Of a DNA stretch of 64,000 nucleotides, positions 1 to 9,410 are shown in pieces. Below the pieces are notes generated by a model. It searched no databases and had not been told where the DNA came from. It saw only the letters and a program-made list of their open reading frames with translations. Origin of the DNA: Desulfarculales bacterium UBA696. Its GTDB lineage: Bacteria > Desulfobacterota > Syntrophobacteria > Syntrophobacterales > Syntrophobacteraceae. Made by a program: the position numbers and the translations under genes. The stretch spans positions 1 to 64,000 of the forward strand of contig DBMO01000015.1 of assembly GCA_002298995.1 (NCBI GenBank). Reading direction: 5' to 3'. Position 1 is the stretch's first letter; each line of letters opens with the position of its first letter.

Positions 1-92
1 TCAAACTCACTCGGCTCTGTCAAGCCTTTTTTCTTGCTCCCTTTTTCAGGGCAACCTCATGAGTATAGCAGACTTTGTTTTTGAGTCAACTT

Positions 93-120
93 AAAAATCG
101 CGTTGGATGCGATTTTTTTT
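93..120. terminator. hairpin terminator downstream of tyrS
   Basis: A 9-bp stem (AAAAATCGC / GCGATTTTT) closes a 7-nt loop, with T-runs on both strands, so it could end transcription from either side. It lies about 105 bp beyond the tyrS stop and is the first such signal there. Bases 1-92 hold nothing I can assign; a gene may end at the left edge, but too little is visible. Confidence 0.5.
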
Positions 121-224
121 GTCCCGCGGGAAGCTCAAAAAGAGCCTTGCAGCACTCGATACGTTTCCCCACGGGAAGTTGCGTTTGTATCCCACCGGGC
201 AAACTTAGTCAACCGCAAAATCAA

Positions 225-1499
225 CTATTCCACGCGAATTCTGTGGACCTTCTTCTTCCCGGCCTTGAGCATTATGCTGCCGTCCCGCAAGTGGTTCGAA
301 CCAATGTGGAAATCGATATCAGCAATCCTCTCCTCGTTCACGTAGGCCCCGCCCTGCTGGATCAGCCGCCGCGCGGCGCCCCTGGATTCGCAAAGCTTCA
401 TTTCGGCGAAAAGCTCAAAGGCGGGAATTCCGGCATCGAGGCGCCCGTTTTCGACAAGCGTGGTCGGGACGGCTTCGCCTTTGCCGCTGCCCCGCCTCGG
501 GATGGTGCTGGAAGGCAGCATATCCTGGGGCAGGCTCCTCCCGCCAAAGACGCTTTGAGCGGCCTCCATAGCCTCAAATGCCGCCTGCGTCCCATGGGCG
601 AGCTGGGTTACCTCGAAGGAGAGAATGGTCTTGCAAAGATTTAGATCCTGTCCTTCAAGCGTTGAGACGACCTCGATCTCGGCAATGGGCAGGAAGGTAT
701 AGAGCTTCAGAAACCGAACTACATCGCGGTCGTCGGTATTAATCCAGAACTGATAAAAATCAAACGGGCTGGTCTTCTCAGCGCTTAGCCACACAGCCCC
801 GGCCGCGGTTTTCCCCATCTTGGCGCCGGATGCAGTGGTAAGGAGCGGGAAAGTGATCGCGTATGCGCCCTTCTGGAGCTTTCGCCTGATAAGATCGATT
901 CCGGCAACGATATTGCCCCACTGATCGTCACCGCCCATCTGGAGATAACAGTCGAACTTCCCGGCAAGATAGAGGAAGTCGTATGCCTGGAGGAGCATGT
1001 AGTTAAATTCGATGAAATTTAGCCCCGTCTCCAGGCGCGCCTTGTAGGATTCGGCGGCGAGCATCCGGTTTACGCTGAAGTGCCGCCCGATGTCGCGCAA
1101 AAACTCGATGTACCTGAGACCGACGAGCCAGTCTGCATTATTTACCATCATGGCGCCGCCCTCGCCGAACTCCAAAAACCGGGAGAGCTGCTTCTTAAGG
1201 GCCGCGACATTGATTTCGATCTGATCGAGGGTGAGGAGCTTTCGCATCTCGGTCTTGCCGCTCGGGTCCCCCACCAGGCCCGTTCCGCCGCCCACGAGGA
1301 CTATCGGGCGGTGACCGTGGCGCTGCATATTGGCAAGCGCCATAATCGGCACCAAACTGCCAACGTGGAGGCTGTCAGCAGTGGGATCGAAGCCGATATA
1401 GCAGGAAGCGGAACTGGAGAGATAGCCCCTCAGCTCTTCGGCATCGGTTGACTGCGCTATGAACCCTCGTTCAGCAAGGATATCGTAAACGTTTTTCAC
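225..1499 (-). CDS. tyrS: tyrosyl-tRNA synthetase
   Basis: Class I aminoacyl-tRNA synthetase that charges tRNA-Tyr in the cytoplasm. The 424-residue length is normal for bacterial TyrRS. The HIGH-type motif reads HVGS (residues 45-48), the tyrosine-pocket signature QMGGDDQW is at about 187-194, and the KMSKS-type loop reads KMGKT (227-231), as usual in this family. An S4 RNA-binding domain occupies roughly the last 70 residues. It starts 38 bp after rny and is probably co-transcribed with it. Confidence 0.97.
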   Translation of the reverse strand: MKNVYDILAERGFIAQSTDAEELRGYLSSSASCYIGFDPTADSLHVGSLVPIMALANMQRHGHRPIVLVGGGTGLVGDPSGKTEMRKLLTLDQIEINVAALKKQLSRFLEFGEGGAMMVNNADWLVGLRYIEFLRDIGRHFSVNRMLAAESYKARLETGLNFIEFNYMLLQAYDFLYLAGKFDCYLQMGGDDQWGNIVAGIDLIRRKLQKGAYAITFPLLTTASGAKMGKTAAGAVWLSAEKTSPFDFYQFWINTDDRDVVRFLKLYTFLPIAEIEVVSTLEGQDLNLCKTILSFEVTQLAHGTQAAFEAMEAAQSVFGGRSLPQDMLPSSTIPRRGSGKGEAVPTTLVENGRLDAGIPAFELFAEMKLCESRGAARRLIQQGGAYVNEERIADIDFHIGSNHLRDGSIMLKAGKKKVHRIRVE

Positions 1500-1537
1500 C
1501 GTTGAAAAAAGTCCTCCCCCAAAGCACGAATTTATAA

Positions 1538-3106
1538 TTATTTCGCGTACTCGACAGCCCTTGTTTCACGGATGACCGTGACCTTTATCTGGCCTGGATA
1601 TGTGAGTTCGCATTCGATTTTCTTGGCAATGTCGCGGCTTAGCAAGACCACATCGGCATCGTTTACCACGCCGCTTTCGACAACAATTCGAAGTTCACGG
1701 CCAGCCTGAATCGCGTAGGCCTTGTTAATACCGGTAAAGGAGCTTGCGATCCGCTCGAGGTCTTCGAGCCTGCGCACGTATGTTTCAAGGAGTTCCTTGC
1801 GAGCGCCGGGCCTTGCCCCGGAGAGGGCGTCGGCTGCCTGCACCAGGACCGCCATGACGTCTTCGGCGGGAATATCTTCATGATGGGCGGCAATTGCGTG
1901 CACGATGGCCGGGGATTCTCCGTACCTTCTGGCAAGATCGGCCCCGATTGCCGCATGCGGGCCTTCCATCTCGTGATCGATCGCCTTTCCTATATCATGG
2001 AGGAGGCCGGCGCGTTTTGCGTGCTTTTCATTGAGGCCGAGCTCGGCGGCCATGATCCCGCACAGAAAGGATACCTCCCTGGAGTGTTGAAGCACGTTTT
2101 GCGCGTAACTCGTCCGGAACTTCAGTTTTCCGATATACTTGATCACCTCGGGGTGAATGCCGTGCACACCCACGTCGAATGCTGCCTGCTCGCCAGATTC
2201 GCGGATCGAGGTTTCGATCTCCGCATTTACCTTCTCGACCACTTCCTCGATTCTCGCCGGATGGATCCTGCCGTCCGAGATCAGCCTTTCGAGGGATAGC
2301 CTCGCAACCTCGCGCCGCACGGGATTAAAACCCGAGAGTATTACGGCCTCGGGCGTGTCGTCGATTATTAGATCGACCCCCGTCGAGGCTTCGATGGCCC
2401 TGATGTTGCGGCCCTCGCGGCCGATTATCCTGCCCTTCATCTCCTCGTTGGGAAGATTTACAACCGACACCGTCTTCTCGGCAACGTAGTCGCCCGAATA
2501 CCTCTGGACCGCCAGCGAAATTATGTCCTTTGCCTTGCGGTCAGCGGTTTCGCGCGCTTCTGTCTCTATTTTCTTGATGATAACGGCTGCGTCGTGGCGA
2601 GCCTCGTTCTCGATTGAGCGGATCAGCATCTCTTTTGCTTCCTGGACCGACATACCGGAGATGCCCTCCAGCTTGCGCTTCTCTTCCTCAACGAGAGCTG
2701 CCAGTTCCTTTTCCCGGTCCGAGAGCTCCTTCTCTTGCTGCAAGATTTGCTTTTCCTGCTTGGTGAGAGCAACTTCCCGCTTGTCGTTCGATTCGGCCTT
2801 GCGGTCGAGGTTTTCTTCCTTTTGAAGTATTCGTTTTTCCAGGTTTTGAAATTCTTTTCGGCTTTCCCTGGTTTCCCGCTCGAATTCGGCCTTCATTTGA
2901 AAGAGAGTGTCCTTGGCCTGCAGGATCGCCTCTTTCTTTATCGTCTCGGCCTCTCTTTTGGCCTCGGCAATTATGCTTTTAGCTTCCGCTCCGAGTTCCT
3001 GGTTTTTCTTTTCCAACCAGAGATAGCGGCCATAAAACCCGAGACCGGCGCCGCCGGCAAGTCCCACGATAAGAAATACAATTTCCGATATATAGCTCAT
3101 TTTCAA
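1538..3106 (-). CDS. rny: ribonuclease Y
   Basis: Membrane-anchored endoribonuclease that initiates mRNA decay. Order of parts: one N-terminal membrane helix (about residues 6-26), a long charged coiled coil rich in Glu/Lys/Arg (about 35-190), a KH domain with the GxxG loop inside IIGREGRN, then an HD phosphohydrolase domain with the HD pair in LLHDIGKAID. The 522-residue length is typical. It lies directly downstream of the probable 6S RNA on the same strand and upstream of tyrS. I recall a 6S-rny order in other Deltaproteobacteria, which supports both calls. Confidence 0.96.
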   Translation of the reverse strand: MKMSYISEIVFLIVGLAGGAGLGFYGRYLWLEKKNQELGAEAKSIIAEAKREAETIKKEAILQAKDTLFQMKAEFERETRESRKEFQNLEKRILQKEENLDRKAESNDKREVALTKQEKQILQQEKELSDREKELAALVEEEKRKLEGISGMSVQEAKEMLIRSIENEARHDAAVIIKKIETEARETADRKAKDIISLAVQRYSGDYVAEKTVSVVNLPNEEMKGRIIGREGRNIRAIEASTGVDLIIDDTPEAVILSGFNPVRREVARLSLERLISDGRIHPARIEEVVEKVNAEIETSIRESGEQAAFDVGVHGIHPEVIKYIGKLKFRTSYAQNVLQHSREVSFLCGIMAAELGLNEKHAKRAGLLHDIGKAIDHEMEGPHAAIGADLARRYGESPAIVHAIAAHHEDIPAEDVMAVLVQAADALSGARPGARKELLETYVRRLEDLERIASSFTGINKAYAIQAGRELRIVVESGVVNDADVVLLSRDIAKKIECELTYPGQIKVTVIRETRAVEYAK

Positions 3107-3893
3107 AGATTCCTTTCGAGCCTAAACACTTGCGATCCCATTCCGAAGGAATTGCGGGACCCCACCAGGTAAACGGGCATGCTATCAAATTCGGGAAATT
3201 ACCGGAAACGTTCCGGTTGGCGCGGAAGAGGACGGGAAGGTGAAACACGCGGAAGGGCAGGTACCGGCCCGTAAAAAAGGAGGTATAAAGAGTACGGCGC
3301 CCCCGCAGGTGCCGTGTTGGCAGGTGGTCTTGAACCTAGGGTTCAGGTGGGCGCCCTATTGTTCCTTCAGGCTTTCAGCTCGAGTGCTGACTTGCACACC
3401 GAAACAAGGCAGGGCTCCCGTTTTCTAAGTGTTGGCTCAGAAACATTCTACCAATCACGAACACAGCAGGGGTAACCACGAAAGAAAGCTCATTATCCAG
3501 ATTTATTCTTTCGGCTCGCCCATAGTTTGAATTACGGCACAAAAAAGGACGAACCGTGACAAAAGTGGGTATTTCTTCCGAATAATCCGGCAATAATGAC
3601 CGGTCTTGGCCGATTTCTACCTCTTTATGAACTCCATTTCCACAAATACAACCGGGACTAACATTCCCTCCAAAGTCTACCAGTACTCTCGACCACGTAT
3701 CGACCGCATCGCGCATCCAGCGGCCAAATCCGCGCCCATCTCTGCCCAAATGGACCGAATATTATACAAAAAAACTATCCAGCCGCATTTTAGCCAAAGC
3801 AGACGGAAATAGTCAAGGTGATTGTATCTATGAGTTATTGCACGGCAATAGTTTGAGGCTGGAAGTACTGCTTTAGCGGACGAATTGAAGTGA
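3107..3893. other. intergenic region between rny and atpC
   Basis: Apart from the probable 6S RNA at 3290-3425, I see no gene here. An open frame on the minus strand (3375-3749) has no recognisable family, no convincing ribosome site and overlaps the RNA. I looked for zapA, which often precedes 6S RNA in related genomes, and did not find it. Confidence 0.6.
3290..3425 (-). ncRNA. ssrS: probable 6S RNA
   Basis: Read on the minus strand this stretch shows the 6S pattern. The 5' side begins near GCCCTGCCTTGTTTCGGTG. A small hairpin (TGAACC-CTA-GGTTCA) sits where 6S RNAs carry their CUUGAACC/GGUUCAAG hairpin in the central bubble. The 3' side ends ACGGCACCTGCGGGGGC, which can close a stem with the 5' GCCCTGC. 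6S RNA binds the sigma-70 holoenzyme and mimics an open promoter. The strand choice rests on this 5'/3' polarity and on rny lying downstream. The ends are approximate, and the terminal arm looks short compared with the E. coli RNA. Confidence 0.68.
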
Positions 3894-3933
3894 AAAAATG
3901 AAAAAGCCCCCCGATTTGGTTACCGGGGGGCTT
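3894..3933 (-). terminator. Rho-independent terminator of the atp operon
   Basis: On the minus strand a 9-bp stem AAGCCCCCC / GGGGGGCTT (3904-3912 with 3925-3933) with a 12-nt loop is followed by TTTTTCATTTTTTCA. It lies 23 bp after the atpC stop. Confidence 0.9.
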
Positions 3934-3955
3934 AAACAACCAATTTGAAGTGCTT

Positions 3956-4360
3956 CTACTGCTTTTCAGCAACCTTGAGTCGTGCAATCGCTCTTTGCAG
4001 GGCAGCCTGTGCGCTGGCAAACTCGAGCGTGTCCCGCGCGTCGGCAAGTCGCCTTTCGGCCCTTTCACGGGCTGCTTTTGCGCGCATCACATCGATTCCC
4101 GCCGCCTCTTCAGCAGCCGTTGCAAGGATGGTCACACGGTCCGGCAGCACCTCGGCATATCCTCCCATTATTGCAACATGGCGTGAAGATGCGCCGATGC
4201 GGAACCGAAGCTCACCAACCTTGAGTTTGCACAGGAAAGGGATATGGCCGGGAAGAGCGCCGAACTCCCCATCCTCGCCGGGTGCAACCACGATATCCAC
4301 CGTCTCGCTGAGGACCCTCTTTTCAGGTGTTACAATATCGAGCAAAATTTTTTCCGCCAT
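3956..4360 (-). CDS. atpC: F1F0 ATP synthase epsilon subunit
   Basis: Central-stalk subunit that joins gamma to the c-ring and can inhibit ATP hydrolysis. At 134 residues it has the normal build: an N-terminal beta-sandwich (about 1-85, beginning ILLDIVTPEKRVLSE with the GEDGEFGALPGHIPF stretch) and a C-terminal two-helix hairpin (about 88-134). It is the last gene of the operon, 20 bp after atpD, and is followed by the terminator. Confidence 0.96.
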   Translation of the reverse strand: MAEKILLDIVTPEKRVLSETVDIVVAPGEDGEFGALPGHIPFLCKLKVGELRFRIGASSRHVAIMGGYAEVLPDRVTILATAAEEAAGIDVMRAKAARERAERRLADARDTLEFASAQAALQRAIARLKVAEKQ

Positions 4361-4380
4361 AAGCTCACCATCTTTCCCTG

Positions 4381-5790
4381 TTAGGCTGCGGCCATCTTCT
4401 TGGCCTTCTCGACCGCTTCCTCGATGGAGCCTACCATGTAGAAAGCCTGCTCGGGAATGTCGTCGTGCTTGCCTTCACAGATTTCCTTGAACCCTTTGAT
4501 GGTGTCTTCCATCTTGACGTATTTTCCGGCAACACCGGTAAAAGTCTCGGCCACATTGAAGGGCTGGGACAGGAAGCGCTGCATCTTTCTGGCGCGAGAA
4601 ACGGTCAGCTTGTCCTCGTCGGAGAGTTCGTCCATACCGAGAATTGCGATGATGTCCTGCAGGTCTTTATACTTCTGGAGGATCTGCTGGACTTCACGCG
4701 CCGTGTAGTAATGCTCGGCACCGAGCACGTTGGGATCCAGAATTCGCGAGGTGGAATCCAAGGGATCAACGGCCGGATAAATTCCGAGTTCGGCGATCTG
4801 ACGCGAGAGAACGACCGTGCCGTCGAGATGGGCAAACGTCGTTGCAGGCGCGGGGTCGGTCAAGTCGTCGGCAGGGACGTAGACGCACTGAACCGAAGTG
4901 ATCGAACCCTTGGTGGTGGATGTGATCCGTTCCTGAAGCTCGCCAAGGTCGGTACCCAAAGTCGGCTGGTAACCAACGGCCGAAGGCATGCGGCCGAGGA
5001 GGGCCGAAACTTCCGCACCCGCCTGGGTGAAACGGAAAATGTTATCCACGAAAAGGAGAACGTCCTGTCCCTCGATGTCCCTGAAATACTCAGCAACCGT
5101 AAGCGCCGAGATGGCGACACGGGCGCGCGCTCCGGGGGGTTCGGTCATCTGGCCGTAGACCAGGCCGGCGCGCGGGAGAACTCCCGAATCCTTCATTTCG
5201 TGATAGAGGTCGTTTCCTTCGCGGGTTCTTTCGCCAACGCCCGCGAATACGGAGATACCGCCGTGCTGCATGGCGATGTTATGGATCATCTCCATCATGA
5301 CGACCGTTTTGCCAACGCCCGCACCGCCGAACATGCCCATTTTGCCGCCGCGGGGGAACGGAACGAGAAGGTCGATAACCTTTACTCCCGTCTCGAGCAC
5401 CTTAACGGAGGTGTCCTGCTCGGTGAAGGTCGGTGCTGCACGGTGGATCGGCATATAAGTATCGGACTGAATCGGTCCGAGCCCGTCCACGGGCCTGCCC
5501 ACGACATTGAGAACGCGCCCGAGAACCGTTTTGCCTACCGGCATCATGATCGGCTTTCCGGAATCCTTGCACTGCATACCGCGGACCAGACCGTCGGTGA
5601 GGTCCATTCCGATGGTGCGCACGACGTTATCACCCAGGTGCTGGGCGACTTCGAGGACCAGGTTGTCTTCTTCGGGGCCGATGCCGGGGTTGCTGACGAA
5701 CAGAGCTGTCAGCAGAGGCGGCAATTTGCCTTCCTCAAATTCAACGTCCACGACATTACCAATAACCTGTACGATTTTTCCCATGTTCAT
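4381..5790 (-). CDS. atpD: F1F0 ATP synthase beta subunit
   Basis: Catalytic subunit of F1. The Walker A motif GGAGVGKT is at residues 155-162, the GERTREGNDLY loop at 186-196 carries the catalytic Glu and Arg, and the DELSDEDKLTV stretch (the DELSEED-type helix-turn-helix) is near the C-terminus. The 469-residue length is standard. It lies between atpG and atpC. Long antisense open frames across this gene are byproducts of its codon bias. Confidence 0.98.
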   Translation of the reverse strand: MNMGKIVQVIGNVVDVEFEEGKLPPLLTALFVSNPGIGPEEDNLVLEVAQHLGDNVVRTIGMDLTDGLVRGMQCKDSGKPIMMPVGKTVLGRVLNVVGRPVDGLGPIQSDTYMPIHRAAPTFTEQDTSVKVLETGVKVIDLLVPFPRGGKMGMFGGAGVGKTVVMMEMIHNIAMQHGGISVFAGVGERTREGNDLYHEMKDSGVLPRAGLVYGQMTEPPGARARVAISALTVAEYFRDIEGQDVLLFVDNIFRFTQAGAEVSALLGRMPSAVGYQPTLGTDLGELQERITSTTKGSITSVQCVYVPADDLTDPAPATTFAHLDGTVVLSRQIAELGIYPAVDPLDSTSRILDPNVLGAEHYYTAREVQQILQKYKDLQDIIAILGMDELSDEDKLTVSRARKMQRFLSQPFNVAETFTGVAGKYVKMEDTIKGFKEICEGKHDDIPEQAFYMVGSIEEAVEKAKKMAAA

Positions 5791-5824
5791 GGGCTTCTAT
5801 CCTCCCTTGCCAACCGGCTGTTCT

Positions 5825-6703
5825 CTATTTCCTGAGGGCTTCGGCACCGCCGACTATATCCATCAATTCCTTGGTAATACCAGCCTGCCTCGCCTTGTTG
5901 TAGGTGAGAGTAAGCGTCCTTACCAGTTCCTTACAGTTGCTCGTGGCATTTTCCATTGCGGCCATCCGCGCGGCGTGCTCGCCAACGGAGGTCTGGTACA
6001 AGGTTTCGAGTATCTGCACGTATATGTAGTTTGGCAGCAGGTCAATCAAAAGCGCCTCTTTCGAGGGCTCGAAAAGGTATTCGAAATGACCCCCCGCACC
6101 TTCCTCCTGCCCCGCGGCCGGCGTTAAGGGCAGCAGCTTCACAACTGTCGGCTGCTGCTTGGCAATATTTATGAAGCGGCTGTAAATTACATAGACCTCA
6201 TCGGCCCCACCCGTTTCGAAATGTTCGATGAGCTGATCGCCGATCTGCCGAGCGTCCTCGTAGCTCACCTTGTTCAGAAGACCGGTATAACTCTTACGGA
6301 TTTGGTACCTGCGCCGCCTGAAGTATTCCCCGGCCTTTCTGCCGGCCGCCGTCAGACTAATTTCCAAACCCTCGGCCTCTTTGGCCCTGATGAACCTTTC
6401 CGCCGAGACGATCAGGTTTGTGTTAAAGCTGCCGCAAAGACCCCTGTCCGCAGTAACCAGCAAAAGCTCGATCTTTTTAACCTCTTCCCTGGGCGTGAGC
6501 AGCGAGAATTGGCTCGCATCCTCCACGCCAGCGGCAAGCCGGCCAATGAACTCCCTGAACTTAAGCGCATACGGATGGAATTGTTCCATATTCTGCTGGG
6601 CGCCGCGCAATTTGGCCGCGGCGACCATGTTCATGGCCTTTGTGATTTGCGAGGTTTTCTTAACGGCGTTGATCTTTGTCTTGATGTCCCTCAGAGTTGC
6701 CAT
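5825..6703 (-). CDS. atpG: F1F0 ATP synthase gamma subunit
   Basis: Rotor shaft of F1. The N-terminal helix MATLRDIKTKINAVKKTSQI and the C-terminal helix (ENATSNCKELVRTLTLTYNKARQ) form the antiparallel coiled coil. The middle Rossmann-like part carries the conserved TADRGLCGSFN segment. Length is 292 residues, normal for bacteria. It lies 34 bp before atpD and 35 bp after atpA. Confidence 0.97.
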   Translation of the reverse strand: MATLRDIKTKINAVKKTSQITKAMNMVAAAKLRGAQQNMEQFHPYALKFREFIGRLAAGVEDASQFSLLTPREEVKKIELLLVTADRGLCGSFNTNLIVSAERFIRAKEAEGLEISLTAAGRKAGEYFRRRRYQIRKSYTGLLNKVSYEDARQIGDQLIEHFETGGADEVYVIYSRFINIAKQQPTVVKLLPLTPAAGQEEGAGGHFEYLFEPSKEALLIDLLPNYIYVQILETLYQTSVGEHAARMAAMENATSNCKELVRTLTLTYNKARQAGITKELMDIVGGAEALRK

Positions 6704-6738
6704 ATCTTCGCTCTCTTGTTCTCAGTTTTGGACTTCAA

Positions 6739-8256
6739 TTACGCCTGGAAAACCGTCGCGAATTCCTTGAGTGCTGCGCCAATCTTCTCGTCGAGAGAGT
6801 CGCCGATTGCGTTCTTTTCCTTGATTTCGGCAAGGATCTCCGGGTACTTGCGCTCGACGAACGCCAGCATCTGCTGTTCGTACTGGCTGATTTTATCGAC
6901 CGGGATCGTATCCAGAAAGCCTCTCGTACCCGAGTAAAGAGAGATGACCTCTCTTTCAGCCGGCATGGGCTGGTACTGGGGTTGCTTTAGCAACTCGACC
7001 AGGCGCATACCGCGGTTAAGCTGCGCCTGTGTTGATTTGTCGAGGTCGGAGCCGAACTTGGCAAAAGCTTCGAGTTCGCGGTACTGAGCAAGGTCGAGCC
7101 GCATCTTGCCGGCGACCTGCTTCATTGCCTTGGTCTGAGCGGCGCCGCCGACTCGAGATACCGAGAGGCCGACGTTGATTGCCGGACGAACACCCGCGAA
7201 GAACAAAGCAGGTTCAAGGTAAATCTGGCCGTCGGTAATCGAGATGACGTTTGTGGGGATGAAGGCCGAAACGTCGCCTGCCTGGGTTTCGATGATTGGC
7301 AAGGCGGTAAGCGAGCCGCCGCCGAGTTCCTGGTTGAGCTTTGCGGAACGTTCGAGAAGCCTCGAGTGGTTGTAGAAGATATCGCCCGGATAGGCTTCGC
7401 GTGCCGGCGGGCGGCGCAGAAGCAGCGATACCTGGCGGTATGCGGCGGCCTGCTTTGAAAGATCGTCGTAGATTATCAGGGCATGCCCGCCCTTATCGCG
7501 GTAATACTCACCCATGGCCGTTCCGGCATAGGGCGCGATATACTGGAGAGCAGCCGGGTCGCTTGCGGTGGCCGCGACAACGATGGTGTAGTCCATCGCT
7601 CCGTGCTTGCGAAGGGTCTCAACGACCTGGGCCACGGTGGACTTTTTCTGGCCGACCGCGACATAGATACAGACTATGCCGCTGCCCTTCTGGTTTATGA
7701 TGGCATCGACGGCGATAGCCGTCTTGCCAATCTGGCGGTCGCCGATGATAAGCTCGCGCTGGCCGCGGCCAACAGGGGTCATGGCATCGATTGCCTTTAG
7801 GCCCGTATACATCGGCTCCTTGACCGCCTGCCTGGCGATAACGCCCGGGGCGATTACCTCGATACGCTTGAACTCCTTGGCATCGATCGGGCCCTTGCCG
7901 TCCAGCGGATTTCCCACCGAGTCGACTATCCGGCCAAGAACGGCGTCGCCTACCGGAACCTCGGCGATTCTGCCCGTTCGCCTTACCTCGTCGCCTTCCT
8001 TGATGTGGATGTCCTCGCCCATGATGGCGACACCCACGTTATCTTCCTCGAGGTTGAGGGCCAGTCCGAAGATGCTTCCATGCTTCGTAGGGAACTCGAG
8101 CAATTCCATTGACATGCACTTCTCTACTCCGTACACGCGGGCAATACCGTCGCCAACGGAGAGCACACGCCCGGTCTCGCTGAGATCGACCTGTTTCTCG
8201 TAGCCTTTGATCTGCTCCCTAATAATTTGGCTGATTTCTTCTGCTCTGATTTCCAT
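6739..8256 (-). CDS. atpA: F1F0 ATP synthase alpha subunit
   Basis: Non-catalytic nucleotide-binding subunit of F1. The Walker A motif GDRQIGKT is at residues 172-179, the family signature PAINVGLSVSRVGG lies around 358-371, and the N-terminal helix that contacts delta is present (EIRAEEISQIIREQI). The 505-residue length is normal. The start codon directly abuts the atpH stop, which suggests translational coupling. Confidence 0.98.
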   Translation of the reverse strand: MEIRAEEISQIIREQIKGYEKQVDLSETGRVLSVGDGIARVYGVEKCMSMELLEFPTKHGSIFGLALNLEEDNVGVAIMGEDIHIKEGDEVRRTGRIAEVPVGDAVLGRIVDSVGNPLDGKGPIDAKEFKRIEVIAPGVIARQAVKEPMYTGLKAIDAMTPVGRGQRELIIGDRQIGKTAIAVDAIINQKGSGIVCIYVAVGQKKSTVAQVVETLRKHGAMDYTIVVAATASDPAALQYIAPYAGTAMGEYYRDKGGHALIIYDDLSKQAAAYRQVSLLLRRPPAREAYPGDIFYNHSRLLERSAKLNQELGGGSLTALPIIETQAGDVSAFIPTNVISITDGQIYLEPALFFAGVRPAINVGLSVSRVGGAAQTKAMKQVAGKMRLDLAQYRELEAFAKFGSDLDKSTQAQLNRGMRLVELLKQPQYQPMPAEREVISLYSGTRGFLDTIPVDKISQYEQQMLAFVERKYPEILAEIKEKNAIGDSLDEKIGAALKEFATVFQA

Positions 8257-8808
8257 TTATCCTACCGCACCCCTCTTCAAAGATTCTTTAAAATTGAGCA
8301 ACTGTCGTCTCACGCTGCCGTCTAGAACCAAATCACCTATTTGTGCGAACACGCCCCCTACAAGCGAGGAGTCCTGCTCGAATTCGACAATGATTTTCTT
8401 GCCGATTTTCTTTTCGAGTGTAGCGGCAATCTGATCGAGATCGCCCTGGCCGAGTTCAACGGCCGCCTTGACCTGCGCACGGGCGATGTTTGAGTGCTCG
8501 TCGATGAGCTTGTGATAGAAGTCCTTGATTTCGGACAGATGCTGGATACGCTTTTTGTCGATCAGTAATGTGAGAAAGTTCTTAATGACGGGTGACAGCT
8601 TGAGCTTCTTTGCCACCTTGTTGAAGATATTGGTCTTGACGGCTTCCGGATAAAGGGGATTCCGGAGCGCGTTTCCGAGATCGGGGAGTTGCGCGAGCAG
8701 CTCGCAAAAGCCGTCCAGCTCCACTCCATATTGTTCAATCGCCTTGCCCTGTTCGGCAAGATTGAACAATGCCCTCGAATATCGCTTGGCAATGACTAGA
8801 TTTTTCAC
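8257..8808 (-). CDS. atpH: F1F0 ATP synthase delta subunit
   Basis: Peripheral-stalk subunit (OSCP equivalent) that binds the top of F1 to the b dimer. The N-terminal six-helix part begins NLVIAKRYSRALFNLAEQGK, and the C-terminal part carries the conserved GGVFAQIGDLVLDGSVRRQL segment. Length is 183 residues. It overlaps atpF by 4 bp and abuts atpA. Confidence 0.96.
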   Translation of the reverse strand: MKNLVIAKRYSRALFNLAEQGKAIEQYGVELDGFCELLAQLPDLGNALRNPLYPEAVKTNIFNKVAKKLKLSPVIKNFLTLLIDKKRIQHLSEIKDFYHKLIDEHSNIARAQVKAAVELGQGDLDQIAATLEKKIGKKIIVEFEQDSSLVGGVFAQIGDLVLDGSVRRQLLNFKESLKRGAVG

Positions 8809-9410
8809 TTCGCCTCCACCACCATGGTATTGAATTCGCGAATCAGGCGCTCCTGATCCTCAGCCAGCATCTTGTTTCGCAAAACTTCTTCGGCGGCGGA
8901 CACTGACAGGTCGGCGACTTCATCCTTGAGACTGTCCCGCGCAGCCTGGACTTCCTGCTGGATTGCGATGCGCGCCTGCTGCTTGATGTAGTCGGCCTGC
9001 CGGTGTGCGGCCTCGATGATCTTCTTTCGTTCGGCTTCGCCCTCGGCGATCAGCTCGTCGATGATCTTCCTTGATTCCTCTTCCGCGCTTGCAATTCTGG
9101 CCTGGATATCGAGGCTCTTTTTCTGTGCCTCGGTCGTTTTGGCTTCCAGCTCTTCGAGCATGCGCTGGATTTCCTCGCGCCGTGAATTGAGGAAGCCGGC
9201 GATGGGTTTTCGGAGCAGCTTGGTAAGTATGGCGACCAAAATGACAAAAGCGATGGTGCGATAAGCGAAGTCGGTCCAGTTAAGATGCCCAGCGGCACCT
9301 CCTCCTCCGGATGCCCAAGCGTTGCCCAGGAATGCGAAAAAAAGCACTATCCCCAGAAGAGGCGCCCAAATCTTACACTTCATCTTCATCCCCCTAAATC
9401 TCGCCTCCAT
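8805..9410 (-). CDS. atpF: F0 subunit b with N-terminal signal-like extension
   Basis: Peripheral-stalk subunit. Residues about 9-32 form a hydrophobic segment ending in NAWAS, like a cleavable signal sequence, then a Gly/Ala-rich linker, a second membrane helix (about 48-66) and a long charged helix (about 75-195) that would form the stalk coiled coil. At 201 residues it is longer than classical b (about 156). The signal-like extension is known in b subunits of delta-proteobacterial type. Start and stop junctions with atpF' and atpH are tight (0 bp and a 4-bp overlap). Confidence 0.92.
   Translation of the reverse strand: MEARFRGMKMKCKIWAPLLGIVLFFAFLGNAWASGGGGAAGHLNWTDFAYRTIAFVILVAILTKLLRKPIAGFLNSRREEIQRMLEELEAKTTEAQKKSLDIQARIASAEEESRKIIDELIAEGEAERKKIIEAAHRQADYIKQQARIAIQQEVQAARDSLKDEVADLSVSAAEEVLRNKMLAEDQERLIREFNTMVVEAK

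Noticed and set aside
3375..3749. 124-codon minus-strand frame before the 6S RNA, considered as zapA
   Set aside because: No ZapA features, no ribosome site, and it overlaps the RNA.
4465..5835. 456-codon open frame antisense to atpD
   Set aside because: It mirrors atpD, has no family similarity and arises from the strong codon bias of the gene.
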